A stretch of 64,000 bases of DNA. It comes from Ferrimonas lipolytica (GTDB lineage Bacteria; Pseudomonadota; Gammaproteobacteria; Enterobacterales; Shewanellaceae). The translations under genes were made by a program, and so were the position numbers. The notes below the pieces were generated by a model. It was not told where the DNA came from, made no database searches, and was given only the letters and a program-made list of their open reading frames with translations. The stretch lies in assembly GCF_012295575.1 (NCBI RefSeq), contig NZ_CP051180.1, positions 496,001-560,000 of the forward strand. The letters run 5' to 3'. Position 1 is the first letter of the stretch. Each line of letters opens with the position of its first letter. This document shows positions 15,877-26,052 of the stretch, in pieces.

Positions 15877-18021
15877 TTATACCGCGTCAGAACCCGCTTG
15901 GATTGCGGTTAGAGCGATGGTGTAGACAATGTCTTCAACCAATGCGCCGCGAGACAGATCGTTTACTGGCTTTCGCATACCTTGCAGCATTGGACCAATA
16001 GAGATCAAGTCAGCGGAGCGCTGTACCGCTTTGTAGGTGGTGTTACCGGTATTCAAATCAGGGAAGATGAATACGGTAGCTTGGCCAGCTACTTTACTGT
16101 TGGGTGCTTTAGATGCAGCTACGTTTGGCATAACCGCAGCATCGTACTGCAGAGGACCGTCGATCAGCAGATCAGGACGTTTCTCTTGAGCGATGCGAGT
16201 GGCTTCACGTACTTTTTCAACGTCGGCACCGGCACCAGATGAACCAGTAGAGTAAGAGATCATCGCTACTTTTGGTTCGATACCAAAGGCTTTGGCAGAA
16301 TCGGCAGATTGAATTGCAATCTCAGCCAGCTGCTCAGCGTTTGGATCTGGGTTAATCGCACAGTCACCGTATACCAATACTTGATCAGGCAGCAGCATGA
16401 AGAAGATTGACGAAACCAGGGAGGAGCCCGGTGCGGTTTTGATCAACTGCAGCGGTGGACGGATAGTGTTGGCTGTGGTGTGAACCGCGCCAGAGACCAA
16501 GCCATCTACTTCGTCTTGAGCCAACATCATGGTACCCAGTACCACAGTGTCTTGTAATTGCTCGCGAGCAACGACTTCGGTTAGACCCTTGTTGCGACGA
16601 AGCTCGCACATTGGTGCTACGTAACGTTCAAGTGCAGCGTTAGGATCGACGATGGTTACGCCGTCACCCAGAGTCACACCCTGTTGCTCTGCAACACGAC
16701 GGATCTCTTCAGGGTTACCTAGCAATATACATTCAGCAATACCACGTTCAGCACAGATAGCTGCAGCTTGAACGGTGCGAGGTTCATCACCTTCAGGCAG
16801 TACTACACGCTTCTTCGCTTGGCGTGCAAGTTCAGTCAGCTGGTAGCGGAATGCGGCAGGAGATAAACGGTTCTCACGAGTAGAGTTGTCGGTCAGACCT
16901 TCGATGAATTTACGATCGATATGAGAGGCAACGTAGTTTTGCACTTCTTCGATACGTTCCATGTCATCCAGTGGTACTTCGTGGTTGAAGTTTTGGATGT
17001 TTAGGGCAGTCTGCCAAGTGTTGGTATCAGCAACCATTACAGGCAGGCCGGTATCAAACGCTTGCTGACATAGGCGGGTAACCTCTTCGTCCAGCTCGTA
17101 GCCGCCGGTTAATAGCAGGGCGCCAAGCTTCATGCCATTCATTGCCGCCAAACATACAGATACTACAATATCAGTACGGTCAGCAGAAGTTACTAGCAGC
17201 GAGTCAGCTTGTAGGTGACCGATCATGTTCGGGATAGAGCGAGCACAGAAAGATACACGACGCAGGCGACGAGTGTGCATATCACCAGCACTGAGTAAGC
17301 GTGCACCTAAGTGCTTAGCCAGATCAGATGCACGAGGTGAAACTAGGCCCAAGTTGTATGGGATAGCGCCTAAGATCGGCACTGGGCTAGCAGCAGACAG
17401 CTGGAACATTTCAGCTTGGGAACCGCGGATAACGCCTTCCAAGTCAAATGCTTCAGATAGGTCTGGGCGAGCACGACCGCGCTCATCAACTGGTGCACCG
17501 ATCTTATTTACTACGGCACCTAAGATACGTTGGTTGCTCTTACCACCGAAGTTATCAACAGCAACCTCTAAACGGCTTTGAACCTGAGTAGCAGAGTCGG
17601 AACCTGGGTTAATAACCAATACGATGTCAGCATCCATCGCTTTAGCGATGCGAGCGTTTAAGGTGTTAGCGAATGGGTGAGAACGTGTAGGAACCAAGCC
17701 CTCAACAACCATTACTTCAGAATCGCTATCAACAGATTTAGCTGCACCAACAATCTCTTCTAGTAGCGAATCGGTATCGCCGGTAGAAACAAGCTTTTCA
17801 GCAAACTCAATCGCCATTGGCTCAGGCGGGTTGATGTTCGGGAAGGTGCTCATGATGGTGGTAGAACGTTCTGGGCCTAGGTCGCCAGGACGTTGTTGGG
17901 CAATCGGCTTAAAGAAGTTAACTTTAACGCCTTGACGCTCTAAAGCACGAACCATACCCATGCTTACTGAGGTCAAGCCAACTCCGGTACCTACCGGAAT
18001 CAACATAATAGAACGAGACAT
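15877..18021 (-). CDS. pta: Phosphate acetyltransferase
   Basis: 714-residue long-form Pta that interconverts acetyl-CoA and acetyl phosphate. There is an N-terminal P-loop-like cobalamin-synthesis type domain (residues 1-~210, beginning [16 protein letters not shown]), a central DRTGG domain (~225-340), and the C-terminal catalytic PTA/PTB domain (~390-710, with [26 protein letters not shown] and [19 protein letters not shown], the last given as its core). The length matches E. coli Pta (714). It follows ackA with an intervening terminator-like hairpin. Confidence 0.96.
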   Translation of the reverse strand: MSRSIMLIPVGTGVGLTSVSMGMVRALERQGVKVNFFKPIAQQRPGDLGPERSTTIMSTFPNINPPEPMAIEFAEKLVSTGDTDSLLEEIVGAAKSVDSDSEVMVVEGLVPTRSHPFANTLNARIAKAMDADIVLVINPGSDSATQVQSRLEVAVDNFGGKSNQRILGAVVNKIGAPVDERGRARPDLSEAFDLEGVIRGSQAEMFQLSAASPVPILGAIPYNLGLVSPRASDLAKHLGARLLSAGDMHTRRLRRVSFCARSIPNMIGHLQADSLLVTSADRTDIVVSVCLAAMNGMKLGALLLTGGYELDEEVTRLCQQAFDTGLPVMVADTNTWQTALNIQNFNHEVPLDDMERIEEVQNYVASHIDRKFIEGLTDNSTRENRLSPAAFRYQLTELARQAKKRVVLPEGDEPRTVQAAAICAERGIAECILLGNPEEIRRVAEQQGVTLGDGVTIVDPNAALERYVAPMCELRRNKGLTEVVAREQLQDTVVLGTMMLAQDEVDGLVSGAVHTTANTIRPPLQLIKTAPGSSLVSSIFFMLLPDQVLVYGDCAINPDPNAEQLAEIAIQSADSAKAFGIEPKVAMISYSTGSSGAGADVEKVREATRIAQEKRPDLLIDGPLQYDAAVMPNVAASKAPNSKVAGQATVFIFPDLNTGNTTYKAVQRSADLISIGPMLQGMRKPVNDLSRGALVEDIVYTIALTAIQAGSDAV

Positions 18022-18041
18022 CGAATACCTCTTGTATTAAT

Positions 18042-18066
18042 AAAAACGGGCTCCAAGAGCCCGTTT
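18042..18066 (-). terminator. Terminator-like hairpin between ackA and pta
   Basis: Stem AAACGGGCT/AGCCCGTTT with a 4-nt loop, followed on the minus strand by TTTTTATTA. It lies inside the 57-bp ackA-pta gap, so it may reduce pta expression relative to ackA. Confidence 0.75.
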
Positions 18067-18078
18067 ATCAAAAGCGGT

Positions 18079-19263
18079 TTAGATAAGCGCTAATGCATCT
18101 GAAGCGATAACATACTCTTCGTTGGTTGGGATCACCATGGCTACAGGAGAGCCTTCTTTAGTGATGATACCTTCGTTACCGAAACGAGCAGCAGTGTTCT
18201 TAGCGTCATCAACGTCGTAACCGAAGATAGCCAAGTGCTCAAGCACCAGCTTACGGATCAGGTCAGAGTTTTCGCCGATGCCACCGGTGAAGATGATTGC
18301 ATCAACGCGCTTCAGCGGTACGGTGTAAGAAGCAACGTACTTAGCCAGACGGTAGCAGAACACTTCCATTGCTAAGGTAGCGCCAGCGTGACCGTCAGCG
18401 AAGCCTTCTTCGATGCCACGACAGTCGTTGGTCAGCTCAGACAGACCCAACAGACCAGATTGCTTGTTCAGCATATTGTTTACTTCATCTAGGGTGTAAC
18501 CTAGGTTGTCTACCAAGTGGAAGATGATCGCAGGGTCCATATCGCCAGAGCGGGTACCCATTACGATGCCTTCCAGTGGGGTAAGACCCATAGAAGTATC
18601 AACAGACTTACCACCGCGTACAGCAGTTACAGAACCGCCGTTACCTAGGTGACAAGTAATTACGTTAGTGTCTTCTTTCTCTTTACCCAGTACTTTTGCT
18701 GCTTCTGCAGAAACGTACAGGTGAGAAGTACCGTGCATGCCGTAGCGACGGATGCCGTGCTCGCGGTACAGCTTCTGTGGAATAGCGTAGCTGTATGCTT
18801 CTTTAGGCATAGACTGGTGGAACGCGGTGTCGAATACAGCAACTTGTGGCAGGTTGCCAAAAGAAGCTTGAGCGCTACGAATACCGATCAGGGCTGCAGG
18901 GTTGTGCAGTGGTGCTAGAGAAGCACACTCTTCGATACCAGCAACTACTTCATCAGTGATGAGCATTGACTTGGTGTACTTTTCGCCGCCGTGTACAACA
19001 CGGTGACCAACTGCTACCAGCTGTTCAGCCAGCTCTGCAGGCAAGATTTTGTCAACGATGTAAGCCAATGCTTCACGGTGTGCTGCGCCAGCACCCAGAT
19101 CCGCTTGACCCTTCTCACCATTCAGTTTCCACTTGGTACGAGCATCAACTAAGTTGAAACACTCAGCCAGACCAGACAACTTCTCGTCGCCAGTTAACGC
19201 ATCGATCACGGCGAACTTCAGAGAAGAACTACCACAGTTAAGAACCAGAACAAGTTTGCTCAT
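18079..19263 (-). CDS. ackA: Acetate kinase
   Basis: 394-residue ASKHA kinase that makes ATP and acetate from acetyl phosphate. The N-terminal [15 protein letters not shown] is the phosphate-binding block. HRVVHGG, DTAFHQ, HLGNGGS and the C-terminal [10 protein letters not shown] are all present. I chose ATG at 19263 (reading [10 protein letters not shown]) with AGGTG upstream; the frame is open 68 codons further but that part is not conserved. It is first of ackA-pta and divergent from yfbV, as in enterics. Confidence 0.96.
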   Translation of the reverse strand: MSKLVLVLNCGSSSLKFAVIDALTGDEKLSGLAECFNLVDARTKWKLNGEKGQADLGAGAAHREALAYIVDKILPAELAEQLVAVGHRVVHGGEKYTKSMLITDEVVAGIEECASLAPLHNPAALIGIRSAQASFGNLPQVAVFDTAFHQSMPKEAYSYAIPQKLYREHGIRRYGMHGTSHLYVSAEAAKVLGKEKEDTNVITCHLGNGGSVTAVRGGKSVDTSMGLTPLEGIVMGTRSGDMDPAIIFHLVDNLGYTLDEVNNMLNKQSGLLGLSELTNDCRGIEEGFADGHAGATLAMEVFCYRLAKYVASYTVPLKRVDAIIFTGGIGENSDLIRKLVLEHLAIFGYDVDDAKNTAARFGNEGIITKEGSPVAMVIPTNEEYVIASDALALI

Positions 19264-19536
19264 TATTTCAACACCTAATGTAAGATTTCGCTGACTAATA
19301 GCCGCTGGGGTAGCGCCATTCGACAGGCAAAGATGGCAGAAAATACCATTATAGTCGCGACCGATTCGTTCGCGGGTGGAGTTTAGCAGTAATGCGATAC
19401 TGATCAACTCGACAGCAGAACGACAAGTCACCAACCGGTAAGACCATTTTACCCAATTCCAGAGCAACAGATATTATGCTATCGTCAGTAGGTGGTAGAT
19501 CTGTGATAGAAGTCACTAGTAAGGGGTAATTTGTCG

Positions 19537-19971
19537 ATGTCACTGCTTCGTCGGATCCGAATGGGATATGACTACATGCAAAAGTGGCCGCTCAACAAAA
19601 TGTTGGCGAACCGCTTCCCTGAATACCGTGTAGTGAAAAGCACGCGCTTTGCGATAGCATGGATGCCGGTATTGGCAATGGTTGCCGCTGCAGTGCAAAT
19701 AAAGTTAGGTGGAGAGATCTCGCCACAGTTCGCTGTGCAATATTTATTTATTCTCAGCATTCCGTTACAGGGTCTATACTGGTTAGGGTGGAGAGCGGTA
19801 CAACCGTTACCACTTCCGGTATTAAACTGGTGTAAGGAGGTACGGCAACGGCTTATTGAAGCCGGTTGTGAAGAGGCGCCGAACGCGTCTTTGTCTCAGT
19901 ACCAGCACATGGCATGCCTGTTAAACCGAGCGTTCAAACGCCTCGACAACGCCTTTTGGTGTGATAATTAA
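19537..19971 (+). CDS. yfbV: UPF0208 membrane protein YfbV
   Basis: 144 residues with two TM segments (about 40-57 and 64-82) and the family patterns WPLNKMLA, STRFAIAWMPVLA and LPLQGLYWLG. Homologues sit beside ackA in many gammaproteobacteria and have been linked to chromosome terminus organisation. The start is ATG 19537 or TTG 19531; AAGGGG lies 11 or 5 bases upstream respectively, so TTG remains possible. It is divergent from ackA. Confidence 0.88.
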   Translation: MSLLRRIRMGYDYMQKWPLNKMLANRFPEYRVVKSTRFAIAWMPVLAMVAAAVQIKLGGEISPQFAVQYLFILSIPLQGLYWLGWRAVQPLPLPVLNWCKEVRQRLIEAGCEEAPNASLSQYQHMACLLNRAFKRLDNAFWCDN

Positions 19972-19993
19972 GACTGCCGTGCTGCCCCCGACG

Positions 19994-20026
19994 CCGCCCC
20001 TTTCATGGGGCGGTGTTCATATTTTT
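19994..20026 (+). terminator. Probable terminator of yfbV
   Basis: Stem CCGCCCC/GGGGCGG with a 6-nt loop, followed after TGTTCATA by five T, so the T-tract is displaced. Confidence 0.6.
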
Positions 20027-20125
20027 AGCGTCCGCTAAAGTCACTCTTAAAGCACTGTTGCAGCATTCATTTACGACATTAAGTGTTCGGTGAGTGCGAA
20101 AATCAGCCTCAACAAGTTACTCAAA

Positions 20126-20138
20126 TTGGTCTGACCAA
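20126..20138. promoter_or_regulatory. PdhR/FCD-GntR-type operator-like palindrome
   Basis: TTGGTCTGACCAA, a perfect 6-1-6 palindrome, fits the half-sites TTGGT/ACCAA recognised by PdhR and LldR-type regulators. An identical site lies at 24225 and a near match at 24014. This copy sits between two convergent genes, where an operator is unexpected. Confidence 0.45.
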
Positions 20139-20216
20139 CTGCAATTCCCCATCAATGTGAGTTTTTACTTGTATTTATCGTGCTGCGTATGGGCTAGCCA
20201 TATGGGGGCAGCGGTG

Positions 20217-20421
20217 GTGTCGCAGTGGCGACGGCACATTCTTGTATGCATTAGGGGGGAGCTTCGCCCCCTTTGCCATAGGTCGCAGTCCAAAACGCTT
20301 CGCTGAACTGATCCAATGCGGCAGAAGATCAACGGCGGTAGTGCTTTCCCCTTGTATCAAAACTCGCCTAGCCGGTGCTTTAACAGTATTGGTTAGAACA
20401 ACACTTAATTGGTACACAGCC
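20217..20421 (-). repeat. GGCTGTGT element, copy D (one end missing)
   Basis: The interior matches copy E in reverse orientation (CGACGGCACATTCTTGTATGC, given here by its core GGCACATTCTTGTATGC, and the hairpin GGGGGGAGCTTCGCCCCC). The right end TTGGTACACAGCC abuts the T-tract of the pflA terminator. The other end, expected near 20170, is replaced by unrelated sequence, so no target duplication can be scored. Confidence 0.82.
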
Positions 20422-20422
20422 C

Positions 20423-20450
20423 AAAAAAAACGCCGAGTGAAAACTCAGCG
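20423..20450 (-). terminator. Terminator of pflA
   Basis: Stem CGCTGAGT/ACTCGGCG (one G-U pair), loop 4 nt, followed on the minus strand by eight T and then repeat copy D. Confidence 0.85.
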
Positions 20451-20473
20451 CTTAATAGGCAGTTAGGGGGTGA

Positions 20474-21214
20474 TCAGAATTTGGCGTTGAGACCGTGACG
20501 AACGAAGATCGCTTTGATCTGCTCCATGGTTTCCGTTTTCGGTGGTTTAACCCCAGTTAATGGGTATTCGAGCCCAAGGGTTTCCCACTTGTGTGCACCC
20601 AGCTCGTGGTAGGGCAGTAGCTCGACCTTTTCGATGTTTTGCATCGGCGCGATAAACTCGGCCAACCTCTCGGCAGACTCTAAGTCATCGGTGAAGCCCG
20701 GCACCACGACATAACGGATCCAAGTTGGTTGGTTACGCTCGGCTAAGTACTTAGCAAACTCCAGCGGACGCTTGTTAGATACGCCAACCAAGTTCTGATG
20801 AACGTCGTCGTCAATCTGCTTTAGATCGAGCATCACCAGATCACTTACGTCGAGCAGCTGATCCAGCAGCTCAGTGTGCTGCTTAACGTAGCCGTTGGTA
20901 TCGAGACAGGTGTGGATGCCCATCTGATTAGAGGCTCGGAATAGATCTCGAACAAACTCCATCTGCAACAGGGCTTCACCACCGGAAGCTGTGATACCAC
21001 CACCACTGGCTTCAAAGAAATGGCGATAGCTATCTAACTGGCTGGTGATCTCTTCAACCGTTACCTCTTTGCCACCGCGCATGTCCCATGTATCGCGATT
21101 ATGGCAATACTGGCAGCGCATTTTGCAGCCTTGGGTAAAGACGATAAAGCGGATCCCTGGGCCATCTACGGTGCCGCAGGTTTCCCAAGAGTGGATGCGT
21201 CCAGTGACGCTCAT
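20474..21214 (-). CDS. pflA: Pyruvate formate-lyase 1-activating enzyme
   Basis: 246-residue radical SAM enzyme that installs the glycyl radical on PflB. The iron-sulfur ligands are Cys30, Cys34 and Cys37 in [11 protein letters not shown] (CX3CX2C). The GGE-like SAM motif is ASGGEALLQ. The N-terminal [20 protein letters not shown] is typical. It lies 186 bp downstream of pflB in the same orientation; a hairpin and a terminator in the gap suggest partial readthrough or separate control. Confidence 0.95.
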   Translation of the reverse strand: MSVTGRIHSWETCGTVDGPGIRFIVFTQGCKMRCQYCHNRDTWDMRGGKEVTVEEITSQLDSYRHFFEASGGGITASGGEALLQMEFVRDLFRASNQMGIHTCLDTNGYVKQHTELLDQLLDVSDLVMLDLKQIDDDVHQNLVGVSNKRPLEFAKYLAERNQPTWIRYVVVPGFTDDLESAERLAEFIAPMQNIEKVELLPYHELGAHKWETLGLEYPLTGVKPPKTETMEQIKAIFVRHGLNAKF

Positions 21215-21285
21215 AAGCTTACTCCAGATCAGTTACTTACTACTTTAGCTTGTCGTAAAGAGCTAAAGAGGGGAAGAATTAGTTT

Positions 21286-21332
21286 CAATCTGTATAGGCC
21301 ATTACGCCAATCGACAATTCCTATACAGATTG
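21286..21332. repeat. 13-bp perfect inverted repeat between pflB and pflA
   Basis: CAATCTGTATAGG (21286-21298) and its exact inverse CCTATACAGATTG (21320-21332) enclose 21 bases. They lie between the pflB terminator and pflA, about 72 bp upstream of the pflA start. It could be an RNA hairpin or a double operator. Confidence 0.7.
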
Positions 21333-21339
21333 TTCCAAT

Positions 21340-21372
21340 AAAAAAGGCCTCACCACTGGGGCAAGGCCTTTG
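21340..21372 (-). terminator. Terminator of pflB
   Basis: Stem AAAGGCCTTGCCCC with pairing arm GTGAGGCCTTT around a short loop. T6 on the minus strand follows. Confidence 0.8.
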
Positions 21373-21400
21373 TCACTAGCGCTTTACTCGTTCTGAAATA

Positions 21401-23680
21401 TTACAGAGAAGAGGTAAAGGTACGAGTGATTACGTCTTGCTGCTGTTCAGGAGTCAAGGCGTTGAAACGCACCGCGTAGCCTGACACACGAATGGTCAGC
21501 TGTGGGTATTTTTCAGGGTGCTTAACTGCATCTTCCAGCATTTCGCGGTTCATCACGTTTACGTTCAAGTGTTGGCCGCCTTCGCGAGAAGGGGTGTGCT
21601 TGAAGTAACCGTCCATCAGTGCAGCCAAGTTAGCACGACGACCTTCATCATCTTTACCTAGGGCGCCAGGTACGATGGAGAAAGTGTAGGAGATACCGTC
21701 TTTTGCGTGAGCAAACGGCAGTTTACCTACAGAAGTCAGTGATGCAACAGCACCAGACTCATCGCGACCGTGCATTGGGTTAGCACCTGGAGCGAAAGGC
21801 TGACCAGCGCGACGACCGTCAGGGGTGTTACCAGTTTTCTTACCGTATACCACGTTAGAGGTGATAGTCAGGATAGACTGGGTAGGGGTTGAGTTGCGGT
21901 AGGTCTTCAAAGAACGGATCTTGTTCATGAACGACTCAACCATCTCAACTGCGATGTCATCTACGCGAGAATCGTTGTTACCGAATTTAGGGTAATCGCC
22001 TTCGATATCGTAATCGACAGCCAAACCGTTTTCGTCACGAATAACTTTAACTTTAGCGTACTTAATAGCAGCCAAAGAGTCAGCAGTGATAGACAGACCA
22101 GCGATACCACAAGCCATGGTACGCTCAACGTCACGATCCATCAGAGCCAGCAAAGAGGCTTCGTAAGAGTACTTATCGTGCATGAAGTGGATGGAGTTCA
22201 GTGCGGTAACGTACTGCTTAGCCAACCAATCAGTGAACACGTTAAGCTTCTTCATTACGTCGTCGTAATCCAGGTAGTCACCGTTGAAGGCTTCCATTAC
22301 TGGACCGATCTGCTGACCGTCTTTCTCGTCTTTACCGCCGTTAATTGCCAGCAGTAGAGTCTTAGCCAAGTTAGCGCGAGCACCGAAGAACTGCATGTGC
22401 TTACCTAGAACCTGAGGAGATACACAACAAGCAATGGCGTAATCGTCAGAGTTGAAGTCTGGACGCATCAGATCATCGTTTTCGTACTGGATAGAAGAAG
22501 TATCGATAGATACTTTGGCACAGTACTTCTTAAAGCCTTCTGGCAGAGACTCAGACCACAATACAGTGATGTTTGGCTCTGGAGATGCACCCATGGTGTA
22601 CTGGGTGTTCAAGAAACGGAAACAGTTCTTAGAAACCAAAGAGCGGCCGTCTAAAGACATACCAGCCATAGACTCGGTTGCCCAGATAGGGTCGCCAGAG
22701 AACAACTGATCGTATTCAGGAGTACGCAGGAAGCGAACCATACGCAGCTTCATTACGAAGTGGTCAACCATTTCCTGTGCTTGCTCTTCGGTGATCAAAC
22801 CAGCTTGCATGTCACGCTCGATGTAAGCGTCCAAGAAGGTAGATACGCGGCCCAGAGACATAGCAGCGCCGTTTTGAGACTTAATCGCAGCCAAGTAACC
22901 GAAGTAGGTCCACTGGATAGCTTCTTGAGCGTTGGTCGCAGGAACAGAGATGTCAAAGCCGTATTTAGCTGCCATCACTTTCATTTGACCCAAAGAGCGG
23001 TGCTGTTCAGCGATCTCTTCACGCAGACGCAGCATATCTTCAACGTCACCGTTCTCCAGCGCTTCTTGAGTGCTGTGGAACTGGTTCAGTTTGTCTTGCA
23101 TCAGGAAGTCGATACCGTACAGAGCAACACGACGGTAATCGCCGATGATACGGCCACGGCCGTATGCATCTGGCAAACCAGTCAGTACGCCAGACTTACG
23201 GCAGCGTAGGATATCAGGAGTGTATACGTCGAAAACACCAGCGTTGTGGGTTTTACGGTAGTCGGAGTAGATCTCTTTGATGGTTGGATCCAGTTCGCGG
23301 CCGTAAACCTTGCAAGAACCTTCAACCATACGGATACCACCGTTAGGGATGATGGCGCGCTTCAACGGCGCTTCCGTTTGCAAACCAACGATGGTTTCTA
23401 GATCTTTGTTGATGTAACCAGCATCGTGAGCAGTGATGGTTGAGATCACGTCAGTATCAAAATCCACTGGAGCGTGAGTAGAGTTCTCCTGACGGATACC
23501 CTCCATCACTTTGGCCCAAAGGGTGTCTGTGGATTCAGTAGAACCGGCTAGGAAAGATTCGTCGCCTTTGTACTCAGTGAAGTTTTGCTGGATGAAGTCA
23601 CGAACGTTAACTTCAGTTTTCCACTCACCGCCGTTAAAGCCTTGCCAAGCTTTAGCAAACAGTTCGGTTTTATCAGTCAT
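21401..23680 (-). CDS. pflB: Formate acetyltransferase (pyruvate formate-lyase)
   Basis: 759-residue glycyl-radical enzyme that splits pyruvate with CoA into acetyl-CoA and formate under anaerobiosis. The active-site pair of cysteines is in [10 protein letters not shown]. The radical Gly734 is in RVSGYAVRF, 25 residues from the C-terminus, as in E. coli. I chose ATG at 23680 ([15 protein letters not shown]) with GAAGG upstream; the frame is open for 30 more codons that are not family-like. It feeds ackA-pta, encoded 3 kb away. Confidence 0.97.
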   Translation of the reverse strand: MTDKTELFAKAWQGFNGGEWKTEVNVRDFIQQNFTEYKGDESFLAGSTESTDTLWAKVMEGIRQENSTHAPVDFDTDVISTITAHDAGYINKDLETIVGLQTEAPLKRAIIPNGGIRMVEGSCKVYGRELDPTIKEIYSDYRKTHNAGVFDVYTPDILRCRKSGVLTGLPDAYGRGRIIGDYRRVALYGIDFLMQDKLNQFHSTQEALENGDVEDMLRLREEIAEQHRSLGQMKVMAAKYGFDISVPATNAQEAIQWTYFGYLAAIKSQNGAAMSLGRVSTFLDAYIERDMQAGLITEEQAQEMVDHFVMKLRMVRFLRTPEYDQLFSGDPIWATESMAGMSLDGRSLVSKNCFRFLNTQYTMGASPEPNITVLWSESLPEGFKKYCAKVSIDTSSIQYENDDLMRPDFNSDDYAIACCVSPQVLGKHMQFFGARANLAKTLLLAINGGKDEKDGQQIGPVMEAFNGDYLDYDDVMKKLNVFTDWLAKQYVTALNSIHFMHDKYSYEASLLALMDRDVERTMACGIAGLSITADSLAAIKYAKVKVIRDENGLAVDYDIEGDYPKFGNNDSRVDDIAVEMVESFMNKIRSLKTYRNSTPTQSILTITSNVVYGKKTGNTPDGRRAGQPFAPGANPMHGRDESGAVASLTSVGKLPFAHAKDGISYTFSIVPGALGKDDEGRRANLAALMDGYFKHTPSREGGQHLNVNVMNREMLEDAVKHPEKYPQLTIRVSGYAVRFNALTPEQQQDVITRTFTSSL

Positions 23681-23977
23681 AAGATCTACCTTCTCGTATA
23701 TTCCGAGGGATAATCGGATTATTGAACCGTTGATACGGTCCGGAAAAAACGCAACAGGATGTTGTTGCAACCACCAATGCTAACTTCGAAAACGAACGTT
23801 GCAGTAATGGTAGGAAATCTGTGTCATTTGAGTAATCAATTCTCTGACGGCATCGTCACTGTGGTGAGTTGCGGTCAAAGCAAGCGAGTCGAGATGAATG
23901 CTGCTCGACTGATGTTGTCAGTGGCCAGCATTGATGCTCGGTAACTCAAGCTTAGATGACTTTTTAAGCTTACATTT

Positions 23978-23993
23978 CTATGTAGTTACATAG
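23978..23993. promoter_or_regulatory. Perfect palindrome CTATGTA-GT-TACATAG
   Basis: 7-2-7 inverted repeat about 300 bp upstream of pflB. It is operator-like, but I cannot assign the regulator. Confidence 0.45.
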
Positions 23994-24013
23994 TGTGAAG
24001 TAGCTCAAAGCCA

Positions 24014-24026
24014 TTGGTCTTACCAA
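24014..24026. promoter_or_regulatory. PdhR-like operator
   Basis: TTGGTCTTACCAA matches the TTGGT-N3-ACCAA pattern and lies about 335 bp upstream of pflB. Confidence 0.5.
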
Positions 24027-24224
24027 ATTACAACGCGGAGACTAGCATAGCGATTTTGTGGCTGCATAGACTCAAACCTCGTAAAACGCGCTAGCGGAAG
24101 CTATTTTGAAAAAATGTGAGCTGCACCACTATCCACCCATCGCCAACGTGATTTTGCTCGCAATCATTGTCTGCTTTCTCAACGAATTTATCTAATTTTA
24201 GACATCTAGGTGTCTGTCTTGGAA

Positions 24225-24237
24225 TTGGTCTGACCAA
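24225..24237. promoter_or_regulatory. PdhR-like operator
   Basis: TTGGTCTGACCAA is identical to the site at 20126 and lies about 100 bp upstream of yhdT. Confidence 0.5.
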
Positions 24238-24337
24238 AGGGCAAGTTGTCGAGTTTATTAATTTCTATCTGTCAGTTTGGCAGATGCCGTGGCAATTGCT
24301 TACCATAGCGCCATCAATCACTCTTTAAAGCTGTTCT

Positions 24338-24541
24338 ATGAAGGGAATCGACTCAAAATATCTTGCTAAGGGAGCAATTATGCTCACCTTAGGCTATCTG
24401 GCGCTATGGTTTATCGGCCCAGCACTGCTTGCTGAAGCTGAGGCCATCATTGGTTTACCGCTGTGGTTTTGGTGGTCGTGCATTGTGGCACCACTGCTTC
24501 TTTGTGTCGCTGCTGCTGTATGGTTACGTGCTGATGACTGA
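24338..24541 (+). CDS. yhdT: YhdT family membrane protein (DUF997)
   Basis: 67 residues with two TM segments (about 12-32 and 40-62, with the pattern LPLWFWWSCIVAPLL). It is nearly always found immediately before panF and may help the symporter; its role is unproven. Its stop overlaps the panF start by 8 bp. The start ATG at 24338 has no strong ribosome site; a start at the internal MLTLGY would be too short for the first helix. Confidence 0.85.
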   Translation: MKGIDSKYLAKGAIMLTLGYLALWFIGPALLAEAEAIIGLPLWFWWSCIVAPLLLCVAAAVWLRADD

Positions 24542-25970
24542 TTATTCACTGTTAATACCAATCATGGCTTACCTGGTTGTTACTCTGGTGCTGGCACGTA
24601 TGGTCGCTGCTCGGGGCAGCAATAGCGGTTCCTTTAGCGAGCGCTACTTCCTTGGTGGCCAGTTTATGGGGGGGACGCTGCTTGCTCTCGCTTTAGTAAC
24701 TACCTATACCAGCGCTTCCTCTTTTATGGGGGGACCTGGCGCGGCCTATAAGTTTGGCCTGGGGTGGGTGCTGCTAGCGATCATTCAAGTGCCGGTCGCA
24801 ATGCTCACTCTTGGGGTGGTTGGCCCCAAGCTGTGGCGCATCGCCAAACAGTATAATGCGGTGACCATTTTGGATGTGTTGCAGCAGCGCTATCAAAGTC
24901 GTGCATTATTGTGGCTGGCAGGGATCTCGCTGATCGGTGCATTTCTTGGCATGGTAGTAGTGCAGTTTACCGGTGGTGCCCGGTTATTGTCGGTGATGAC
25001 TGGAGTCGATTACAACGTTGGCCTAGCGATGTTTGTTGGTACGGTAATGCTGTATACCCTGTGGGGCGGCTTTCGGGCAGTTTCCTATACCGATGCCCTG
25101 CAAGGTATTGTGATGGTACTGGGGATGTTAGCGTTGTTCATTGGTATTTTGTACCAAGGTGGCGGCCTTACTAATCTAACCTCACAGTTAGCGCAGATCG
25201 ATCCGGCGCTGTTAACGCCTAAAGGCCCTAACGAATTCTTATCTTGGCCGTTTCTAATGTCATTTTGGATACTGGTGTGTTTTGGTGCCATTGGTTTGCC
25301 GCATACTGCTATCCGTGCGATGGCGGTAAAAGATGGACGAGCGTTAAAGCAAGCAATGGTGTTTGGTACCGCCGTATCGTTCGTCGTCATCCTGTTACCT
25401 CACCTCAGTGGCGTGCTAGGCCGAGTCATGATCCCAGAGCTAACTAGCCCCGACGAGATCATTCCGCGGTTGATGGTAAGTCTGTTTCCACCGTTGGTCG
25501 GAGGTTTGTTGTTAGCCGCGCCAATGGCGGCAATTATGTCCTCAGTTGATTCGATGCTGTTGCAAAGCGCCAGCACCTTGGTGCGCGACTTAGTGATGCG
25601 GAATAAACCACTGACGGACAAACAGCAGCAGCGCTTTAGTTACGCATCAGTGCTGTTATTGGCACTTGGTTGTGGCTTGTTGGCGTTGGATCCACCAGAG
25701 ATGATTGTTTGGCTCAATCTTACTGCGTTTGGGCTGTTGCAGGCAGTATTCCTATGGCCGGTTATCTTGGGATTATTCTGGCGAGGCGCGACAGCATCTG
25801 GCGCCATCTGCAGCATTGTTTGTGGTGGTGGCAGCTTCCTCTATTGGACGACCATGAAGATTAAACCTCTGGGTGTGCACGCCATCGTGCCTGCCTTGAT
25901 CCTTTCGGGGATTAGCTTTGTGATTGCTAGCTTAGTAACCAAGCGACAGAGTGTCTTGAGCAATGGCTAA
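24534..25970 (+). CDS. panF: Sodium/pantothenate symporter
   Basis: 478-residue sodium:solute symporter (E. coli PanF 483) for uptake of pantothenate, the CoA precursor. About 12-13 TM helices; family marks are RYFLGGQFMGG, TTYTSASSFMGGPGAAYKFGLGW (core TSASSFMGGPGAAY) and AAPMAAIMSSVDSMLLQ. ATG at 24534 overlaps yhdT and gives the normal N-terminus TDYSLLIPIMAYL. A frame open to 24429 only duplicates yhdT DNA in another frame. A bidirectional terminator follows. Confidence 0.94.
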   Translation: MTDYSLLIPIMAYLVVTLVLARMVAARGSNSGSFSERYFLGGQFMGGTLLALALVTTYTSASSFMGGPGAAYKFGLGWVLLAIIQVPVAMLTLGVVGPKLWRIAKQYNAVTILDVLQQRYQSRALLWLAGISLIGAFLGMVVVQFTGGARLLSVMTGVDYNVGLAMFVGTVMLYTLWGGFRAVSYTDALQGIVMVLGMLALFIGILYQGGGLTNLTSQLAQIDPALLTPKGPNEFLSWPFLMSFWILVCFGAIGLPHTAIRAMAVKDGRALKQAMVFGTAVSFVVILLPHLSGVLGRVMIPELTSPDEIIPRLMVSLFPPLVGGLLLAAPMAAIMSSVDSMLLQSASTLVRDLVMRNKPLTDKQQQRFSYASVLLLALGCGLLALDPPEMIVWLNLTAFGLLQAVFLWPVILGLFWRGATASGAICSIVCGGGSFLYWTTMKIKPLGVHAIVPALILSGISFVIASLVTKRQSVLSNG

Positions 25971-26005
25971 GCAGTAAGTTAATTTGGCAGCCGCTGTACA
26001 GATAC

Positions 26006-26037
26006 AAAAAAGGCTAACCCTAGGGTTAGCCTTTTTT
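26006..26037. terminator. Bidirectional terminator between panF and the MarR-like gene
   Basis: Perfect stem AGGCTAACCC/GGGTTAGCCT flanked by A6 and T6, serving both convergent genes. Confidence 0.93.
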
Positions 26038-26052
26038 AGTGGTACGTGAAAC

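Larger units (their letters stand above)
23681..24337. other. Regulatory region between pflB and yhdT-panF
   Basis: About 650 bp with no convincing gene. It contains a 16-bp perfect palindrome (23978-23993) and two PdhR-like sites (24014-24026, 24225-24237). It must hold the promoters of both divergent transcripts. A 61-codon frame at 23759-23944 runs antisense to the pflB leader and is not credible. Confidence 0.6.

Noticed and set aside
23759-23944. 61-codon frame upstream of pflB
   Set aside because: No ribosome site, no family features, and it overlaps the pflB leader region on the other strand.
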